Below, in pieces: positions 57,991 through 64,000 of a DNA stretch of 64,000 nucleotides; positions within the stretch are counted from its first letter, which is position 1, and the number at the start of each line of letters is the position of its first letter. Source of the DNA: Puccinia triticina (taxonomy: Eukaryota; Basidiomycota; Pucciniomycetes; Pucciniales; Pucciniaceae). Both the position numbers and the translations under genes were made by a program. The DNA lies in assembly GCF_026914185.1 (NCBI RefSeq), contig NC_070558.1, positions 7,821,501-7,885,500 of the forward strand. The letters are read 5' to 3'. Below the pieces are notes generated by a model. The model was given only the letters and a program-made list of their open reading frames with translations, did no database searches and was not told where the DNA came from.

Positions 57991-58910
57991 TGTGTGTGTG
58001 AGCGCGTGTAGCGCGCGGAGGATGTGATGAAATACATGTGACATGTGGCTCTCCCAGAGTCCAAGTTCGCTGAACTTGGATGATGGGAGAGGCATGGCAT
58101 TCTGATCCCCAGAATACGGACCATCAAAATTCATAGATCATATCTTCAGAGTTTCAACCTTTGGGCTCCGCCCGCCGATCATCTTTCATCAGAGTTTTCC
58201 AGATCCCCCTTTCCTTCCCCTCTTTAAGATCACCCCTCATCCTTCCAACAACAACAACAACCGCCGCCAAGGATCCAAAACCCCGGCGAACCTCTCAAAA
58301 CCACCACACCCCAACAGCTATCCCAGATCCCCCCATTTTTCAGCGCTCATTCCTACGGACCACCCAGCCACGAGGGCAGCCTAAACAGCAAACCTCCCCT
58401 CACACGACTGTTGCCGCTTAGCACGGACAGGAGTCCCTCACCGTCTTGCGTAAGATCTTGAAGAAAGCGGTCTCTGCAACCACGTCAACAGCATGTCAGT
58501 GTTGCATTGAAACCTTGTCTCATGTGATCACACCTGCCTCTTTCAATACCTCAGCGCATTGAGATCAAAGGGAAAACATGAAGGTGCTGGTTGAGTAGAT
58601 TACTATTGGAAATTTGAACCGGGAGTGGACAGTGGAGCCATTGACTGACATGAGGGAAGCAGCATCTGAGGATGAAACCACTACTGCGGGGATGCACATG
58701 GCTTTCAGGGAATGGATAATAGTATTCATTGTGTAGGTTTTGCCACACCCACCGGGCTCATCCACATATAGCATGCTGGCAGAATTTGCTTCCGCCAAAT
58801 GCACAGCTAAGTCAACAATGATCCGTTTTTTATGGTTCAGGGTTTGGCACATTTTGTGGAATAGGTCCGCACACTCCGCTTACCAGAGATCTTCTTCATG
58901 CATAGTGCTT

Positions 58911-59510
58911 TCAATAAGTCCCCCTCCCCAGCAGCGGGGGTATGGAGTCCAACACCAGCAGAAGCTTTTCCGCTCTTCTGAGGCTTCCTTGCCAGTAGGT
59001 AGTAGCAGAGCAAGATGTGAAGTTGATCTGAGGGGTTTTCAACCCGGTAGACCGTTTAGAGTTGGTGCGGCAGGTCATCCAAGAGCTCAACAGCAATGTG
59101 GTTGAAAAATTCTTGAGGGTTTGAGAGTGGGCTGTGGATAAGTATGATGCAGAAAAAATGATGTAGGGCTTTGCCTGTCTTCCAGCCTGCGGTTTTGTGC
59201 CAGCATTGGCAGCAATGCAAGTCTGAGGACCTCTGCTATTTTCCAGTAAGTGTCATAGGTCCCTCCGTTGATTGTGTCCATGTCTTTGAAGCTAGTGATA
59301 CCTTGTCAGTGTAACAGTAGTAGACAAAGGCAATATTTCTGGCCTTTATTGACAGTGGGAAAATATACCGGGCCCATCATTTTTGTGTCTTTTCCTTGCT
59401 TCAAACCTGTTGATACCTTTGACGTGGAATGTTGCAGGACCTTGTGATGGATTTGCCTGCTTGCCCGGAAGGCTTCCTCTTGGGCATAAAAATTACACCT
59501 GCTTGCCAAG
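58911..59510 (-). pseudogene. Upstream Helitron helicase remnants
   Basis: Two short minus-strand frames (59281-59087 with DTYWKIAEVLRLA, and 59096-58911) have the layout of the region preceding Walker A in Helitron helicases. They are too decayed for firm alignment. Confidence 0.4.
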
Positions 59511-59940
59511 GTCTGGGAATCATCTTGGGCAAGCGGTTACATGTACATATTACTTGGGGATTGTTCCGCTGGGCACAATTCCAAGGAAGATTCCTCCAAG
59601 CAGTTAAAAATGGTAACTGCTTTCCAGGGGGGCTTTCCAAACAGGTACACCTTTGTACTTGGCGGGATGGATTTTCTTCCATTCCCCCAACGACTTGTAC
59701 CTGCTTGTTGAGGAAGATTTCTCAGGAAGCAGGTGCAAGGTCCTCGGACAGGAGGAATCCTCCCGGGCGAGTGGGGATCCGCTTGCCAGGGATGATTCCA
59801 ACAAAGATTCCTCCCCAGCAAGCAGTGAAAAGACCTGCTTGCCGGAGCAGCCTCCTCCTTGGCAATGTTCTCGCCGTTGAGGACACCTTTCCAGAGAGCA
59901 GCTACCCAGCACCTGCTTGCCAAGCAAGATTTTATCTGCT
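59450..59940. repeat. CCTGCTTGCC motif cluster
   Basis: The motif ACCTGCTTGCC or GGCAAGCAGG occurs about ten times in both orientations, with GGAATC and GGAAGATTCCTCC between copies. The texture matches the other motif-array elements, but no terminal inverted repeats were found. Confidence 0.5.
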
Positions 59941-60479
59941 AAGCTGTGTTGTATGCACCGGCACGCCGGTGGAGAATCATGCTCGGTCGCTTGGCTCTGA
60001 GGGCTGGTGTCTATAATGTATGGGCTCATCCTGGCTCTCTGGCCAGGGACAGTTGAAACTACGTGGTGTCAGACGCTTCGTGAATGATATTCCGCATAAG
60101 GTGGTGCATGTGTTTCCTTTGGGGAAAAGCGCCGGGCTGGGATCGGCAGCCCGTGACTAAGTGCGAGCAAATGAGCGGACTCGCGGTCACTACCCAAATT
60201 GGAAGTCCTGGGGCTGATCGTGGCATGACTTCATCGGAGATGACCCCATGTTACAATTCTGTGGGAGGACCGGGATACAGTAGCTGCGAGGACTTTCTGA
60301 TTAGCTTAAATAGGGCTCTTCTTTTCACCACAAAATGCCCCTGGTCTGCTAAGGCTTCAGCACATCAGCGTAAGCCTTCCTAGCCATCAAAATTTGTTTG
60401 TGCGCATTGGCGTCTGAACCCAGAGCATCAGCTCAGCCCCAAACTTCTTCGAGCACCAGCCCTCGAGGGGCCGAGCATC

Positions 60480-60605
60480 AGCTCTACCCCGCCCCGCGGC
60501 TTCGCCGCAAAATTGCTGCTCCAACGGAGTGGGCGGCTTCGCCGCAAAATTCCTGCTCCTACTGACTGGGCGGCTCCGCCGCCAAACGCGGCTTCGCCGC
60601 GACCC
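60480..60605. repeat. GCGGCTTCGCCGC hairpin array
   Basis: The perfect hairpin GCGGCTTCGCCGC occurs three times, plus a variant GGCGGCTCCGCCGCC. Copies are separated by AAAATTGCTGCTCC-like linkers. Confidence 0.75.
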
Positions 60606-62170
60606 AACTTGCGGCCCCAAGGGGCCAGGTTCTTGAAGAAACAGCAAGAGTAAATATAATTAGCCACAGCTTTATCTTTTTAAGTAGAAGATAGCTTTGG
60701 TCCTTAACTGGCTAGGACCTTAGCCTTTTGGTGTCCTATTGAGGTGGCTTCAGAAAAACAATTTAAAAGTGTTGCAACACTATTTGCAGTTTTGTGCAAT
60801 TCTGCTCCTGATCAGTTAGTCTTTCATGGGTTTCCCTTCACTCTGACCTTAAAAAAAGCACTCATGGATTGTTTCTCCAACTCTTGGAGTTGAATTGGAG
60901 TGGTAGGTCTTTTCTTCTTGAACTACACCTGAAGAGGTTTAACAGCGTATGAGGCTGTTAGCATCTGTCTACTCATCAGTCCTTAGGTATTTTCCCACCA
61001 CTTACCTTTGATGCTTGTGGTTATTTTTTTGGATGGAGATTGTTGGTCAGGATTTTTCTTGAACCTGGTCTTGCTGCTGTCAGATCTGCATTTACCAATT
61101 TTACCAAAGGTGTGATCAGCTTTACGACTGAGTATTCAGGACTGCAGAAAAGGTTAGCTTTGCTTACCATTTACAACAGCTTGTTTAGATTGCAGCATCC
61201 TCATCAATTTATGAGGAGGATCCTGGTCACCTAAGCTTGTAATCTCACACTTTGCACCTACGTCATTCAAATCTCTTGGTTCCAAGTCCAATAACAATGT
61301 AATTTTGGGTTGGAACAAAAAGTCTGAGTGAGTGGGAATGGGTTGAGTGAGTTGGAGGCTTGGAGCTCACAAGAGAGGCATAATATGTATACCATTGAAA
61401 TCATCAATTTCAGGTTGCTCTCAGACTCAACACAGTCCCTCTTGGTGTGAGTCCATGGTGTGTAAGCTCTGAAGGAGAGACTTGCACCCTATAAAACACA
61501 TACCTGGCACCTAGTGACATTCTAAATTTTGGTGGCACATGTTTCTGTTTATTTGACCTGCAACTCTTTTACCTTTTACATTACTTGGGAAGAATGAAGT
61601 AAAGCATCCCAGGTTCAGAGTTTGTTACCATAAAATTTACACAGAGACAACTGAAAGAAAAGAGCATTCAAGGTATTCAACCTGTGTCTGATTGATTGGC
61701 TCACCAAAGATTACTACTGGCAGTGGTTTTCCGGTTGCATCAATTTTGGCAAGCAAGTTACATACCAAAATTAATGCAAGTAACCTTTAAAAAGTTACAT
61801 CTATCCTTGTCTTGAATCTTGACAGCCCAACATGCATATGTAATTTTTGGGCAAGAAAACTTGGCAAAATTCATGCAAGCTGTTTTGTGAAGCTCCCCTT
61901 TTGCCATGGTTTTCACAATGCTGGATATCATTCCCCTTTTTAAGTTCCTAGCCCAGTAGAGACTATTGAACCACCATCTCTCTCTCCGGTGCTATCAACA
62001 CAATCCATGGTTCTAGAAACTTTCCCAAAGGATCAACTGCCTTTCTCTATCCTCTCCTTTGTCAGCACCCAACTTTGAGTCCCACTTGGAATTCTCACTG
62101 ATTTCATCTTTTCTTCTTATATTCACCAACAGTCCAACAAATCCAATACATGTATTGTATATGCATATAC
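60606..62170. other. Non-coding stretch
   Basis: No gene or repeat boundary is recognised. Sequence composition is even and open frames are short. Confidence 0.4.
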
Positions 62171-62172
62171 AT

Positions 62173-62344
62173 TCATGGTTTTTCAAAGTTGGAATTCATG
62201 CATGCATAAATGCATAAATCATAAATTCATAAAAATTCTTTGGCTGGGAAAGCCAAAGATTACTTAAGCAGATTGGTGAGATCCCCTGCAAACAAAGTTT
62301 TATGAATTTACAATTTATGCATTTATACATGCATGAACTTCAAC
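62173..62344. mobile_element. Diverged MITE copy
   Basis: The ends resemble the two neighbouring copies (CATGGTTTTTCAAAGTTGG, then ATGCATGCATAAAT), but many substitutions are present and the boundaries are approximate. Confidence 0.5.
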
Positions 62345-62525
62345 TATGGTGTTCAAAGTTGGTTTGCATAATTTTATGCATGCATAAATCATAAAATCAT
62401 AAAATATTTTTTGCAGGGGATATGACTGTCTGATTATGTAATACAAAATTTCCTCACCAAAATATTTCTATGATTTTATGATTTATGCATGCATAAAATT
62501 ATGCAAACCAACTTTGAACACCATA
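62345..62525 (+). mobile_element. 181-bp MITE copy 1
   Basis: Inverted repeats of about 60 bp start TATGGTGTTCAAAGTTGG and include ATGCATGCAT. If the terminal TA is the target duplication, this fits a Tc1/mariner-type MITE. The centre reads TTGCAGGGGATATGACTG. Confidence 0.82.
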
Positions 62526-62681
62526 AACTTTGAAGACCATAAATGTATCATCAGGGAAACCAATCTGGTACACCATGTTGGTATTTATTGGTATTGGATT
62601 AGTTTTGATGTATTGGATTTGTTACACTGTTGCTTTCAGTTAATATCTTCTACCCAATATCCTTATTTGAAACAAAATATT

Positions 62682-62862
62682 TATGGTGTTCAAAGTTGGT
62701 TTGCATAATTTTATGCATGCATAAATTATAAAATCATAAATATATTTTGGTGAGGAAATTTTGTATCACATAAACAGACAGTCATATCCCCTGCAAAAAA
62801 GATTTTATGATTTTATGATTTATGCATGCATAAAATTATGCAAACCAACTTTGAACACCATA
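62682..62862 (-). mobile_element. 181-bp MITE copy 2, inverted
   Basis: Same length and ends as copy 1, with the asymmetric centre in the opposite orientation (CAGTCATATCCCCTGCAA). It is separated from copy 1 by 156 bp. Confidence 0.82.
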
Positions 62863-63648
62863 ATTGATCACAGCATGTTTCTGGTCTTAATTCATTGCTT
62901 TATTAGGTGGGAAAGTGCTGTGGCAATAGCAGGAATTGCGGTTGGCAGTATGATTGATGAGGATGCATATGTGATTGGCATAGGGGCAAAAGTGGATTTT
63001 CCACTTCTCCCAGACCCTATATATGTGAAACCATGTAGTGTATAAAGGAAACTATTGAATTTTTGGAAGGCAAAAGCGGCTGTTTATTGGACGTGGATAA
63101 ACCACTCTGGGGCCCACACCATGATCTACATAGAAGCAATAAATGGATAAATATTTGTATAGAATTACACCCTTGATACTACAGTGTATGTACAGGATAT
63201 ATCAACACCAAAAAATGTCAAAGACTGATTGGAAAGGTATGAAAATGATCTGCTGAAGGGAATTAAGAAGAAGGGAAACTTGAAAGAGTGACAAAAAAGA
63301 AGTTACTGATCTATGTATAAGTTCTAACCGAGCAGACAAGGAAGTGATATACGATTCTTTACTGAGGTATATATCTCCACTGAAAAGCCAATGAAGGAAA
63401 TCGTGTAGCAAACACAAACACACATGCACATACTCCAGCCGACAGCGGCAAAGTGAATAAACAGGATATGGAGGGGTCGTCGGAGAGAGGAAAAGAGAAG
63501 CTCGGTGATTGGCAACAGGCAAGTTGATCCAGCTCCTATTCATGTCGTCAACATAAGCCCTCCATTGTCCGAAAACAAAAAGAGAGAGATAAATAGCTAA
63601 AGGACTTACAATCCCGAGAGAGAGAGAGAGAGAAAAAGTAGGAACAGT
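62863..63648. other. Intergenic before the right-edge gene
   Basis: No gene was recognised. A (GA)-rich microsatellite lies at about 63616-63635. Confidence 0.4.
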
Positions 63649-64000
63649 TTATCTCTTGAAAGGTAATCCGGCCGAGCGAAGAGAAGTGCTGAACGATTTG
63701 CCCAGCCCATTAGCAGAAAGGTTTGACTTCTTATCGTGTGGATCGTTTTTAGTAGGCCCGATGTTGTTGGTCAATCCGGTGCTCTGTCTCCGGAGATGAC
63801 TCTTGCACAGCTCGTGGATACTCAACGGTCTGTTGAAGCGTTCGGTCATGTCGATCGAGGCTTTGCGTCGGGGGATTGCACAGGTCGGTGGGGCGTCTGA
63901 AGGGGCCATCATCGAGACCCCCAATTGATGATGTTGATGATCAGAAGAGATCGAGAGACGTGATAATGGTCGTGTTGATCGAGGTCGAGGAAGACCTGTC
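63649..64000 (-). CDS. C-terminal exon of a gene extending past the right edge
   Basis: The minus strand is open from the window edge to TAA at 63649-63651, about 115 residues. The first part is Ser/Arg/His-rich (PRPRSTRPLSRLSISSDHQ). It continues PTCAIPRRKASIDMTERFNR, PLSIHELCKSHLRRQ, and ends SLRSAGLPFKR. The reading is coding-like in codon choice, but no domain is recognised. The true start and earlier exons lie outside the window. Confidence 0.45.
   Translation of the reverse strand, partial: TGLPRPRSTRPLSRLSISSDHQHHQLGVSMMAPSDAPPTCAIPRRKASIDMTERFNRPLSIHELCKSHLRRQSTGLTNNIGPTKNDPHDKKSNLSANGLGKSFSTSLRSAGLPFKR

Larger units (their letters stand above)
56368..58860 (-). pseudogene. Helitron PIF1-like helicase fragments
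   Basis: From 58852: MLYVDEPGGCGKTYTMNTII is Walker A, then STVHSRFKFPI. Around 57600-57160 comes GGDFQQILLVVHNGT (helicase motif III of Helitrons), then SSLWAHVIKLSLTKNLRL. Around 56760-56380 come IPKIKLIHKAN, QFLVAIAFALTINKSQGQSL and VFSHGQLYAALSQVTS, the C-terminal motifs V and VI. Frames shift repeatedly, the Walker B region (WDEAPM) is missing at the 57.6-58.56 kb interruption, and a MITE splits the C-terminal part. It is not functional. Confidence 0.85.
56182..59510 (-). mobile_element. Helitron, 3' portion with decayed helicase
   Basis: On the minus strand the 3' end is textbook: a 7-bp GC-rich hairpin with 4-nt loop (56210-56193), then TTTTCCCCTAG ending at 56182, followed by T. Upstream lie fragments of a PIF1-type Helitron helicase in the right order. 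No HUH Rep domain and no 5' TC end were found, so the element is truncated or its 5' end lies unrecognised beyond 59510. A MITE (56865-56977) and about 0.95 kb of other sequence (57610-58560) interrupt the helicase. Confidence 0.78.

Noticed and set aside
59401..60029. Overlapping frames of 75-195 codons on both strands
   Set aside because: They cover the GCTTGCC motif cluster; no frame has a domain or consistent coding signal.

Overview
The window looks like a repeat-rich chromosomal segment of a basidiomycete, most likely a rust fungus (Pucciniales). This is inferred from many short GT-AG introns, an intron-bearing tRNA-Ala, a USO1/p115 orthologue with fungal-style exons, a secreted-protein family I associate with basidiomycetes, and dense nested LTR retrotransposons, DNA transposons and a Helitron. 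Only about 7 kb looks like host gene sequence; the rest is mobile or repetitive DNA.

Layout. 1-800: the 5' part of a secreted protein gene (minus), running off the left edge. 1428-1514: tRNA-Ala(AGC), minus. 1761-2853: a TIR element packed with AACGTT motifs, ending 98 bp before the start codon of USO1 (2952-6235, plus, nine exons, 861 codons, all junctions in phase). 7280-7592: a small conserved gene whose splice donor appears mutated. 7786-15357: a minus-strand Ty1/copia element with its RT end deleted, split by a Mutator-like element (8342-12297, 10-bp target duplication) that itself holds two further TIR elements. 18547-34142: a minus-strand, apparently non-coding LTR element (LARD type, LTRs about 1.27 kb), interrupted by a young Ty3/chromovirus (22735-32128, 845-bp LTRs differing at three sites, target duplication CAGGT). 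34424-34890: a hAT-like MITE. 35258-36507: a TIR element made of a CAGCTGAGC minisatellite. 39120-42600: a CACTA-like element (target duplication GTA) containing a 1.4-kb foldback element (8-bp target duplication).

42797-43978: a MYND zinc-finger gene with an N-terminal membrane segment (minus). 44319-44598: a small CTGCAG-rich TIR element. 45068-49033: a multi-exon gene (minus) with two in-frame TGA codons and a 2.1-kb GACCGGTC-array element (8-bp target duplication) in what looks like an intron. 49530-55452: a divergent pair, a transposase-like gene (minus) and a multi-exon partner gene (plus). 56182-59510: a decayed Helitron helicase with a clear 3' hairpin-CTAG end, invaded by a MITE. 62173-62862: three copies of a 181-bp MITE. 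63649-64000: the 3' exon of a gene continuing off the right edge.

The most striking theme is that many non-autonomous DNA elements here share one design. Terminal inverted repeats enclose an array of a short, usually palindromic motif, and the motif differs from element to element (AACGTT, CCGGAAT, CCGACA, TAGCG, CAGCTG, CTGCAG, ACCGGT).
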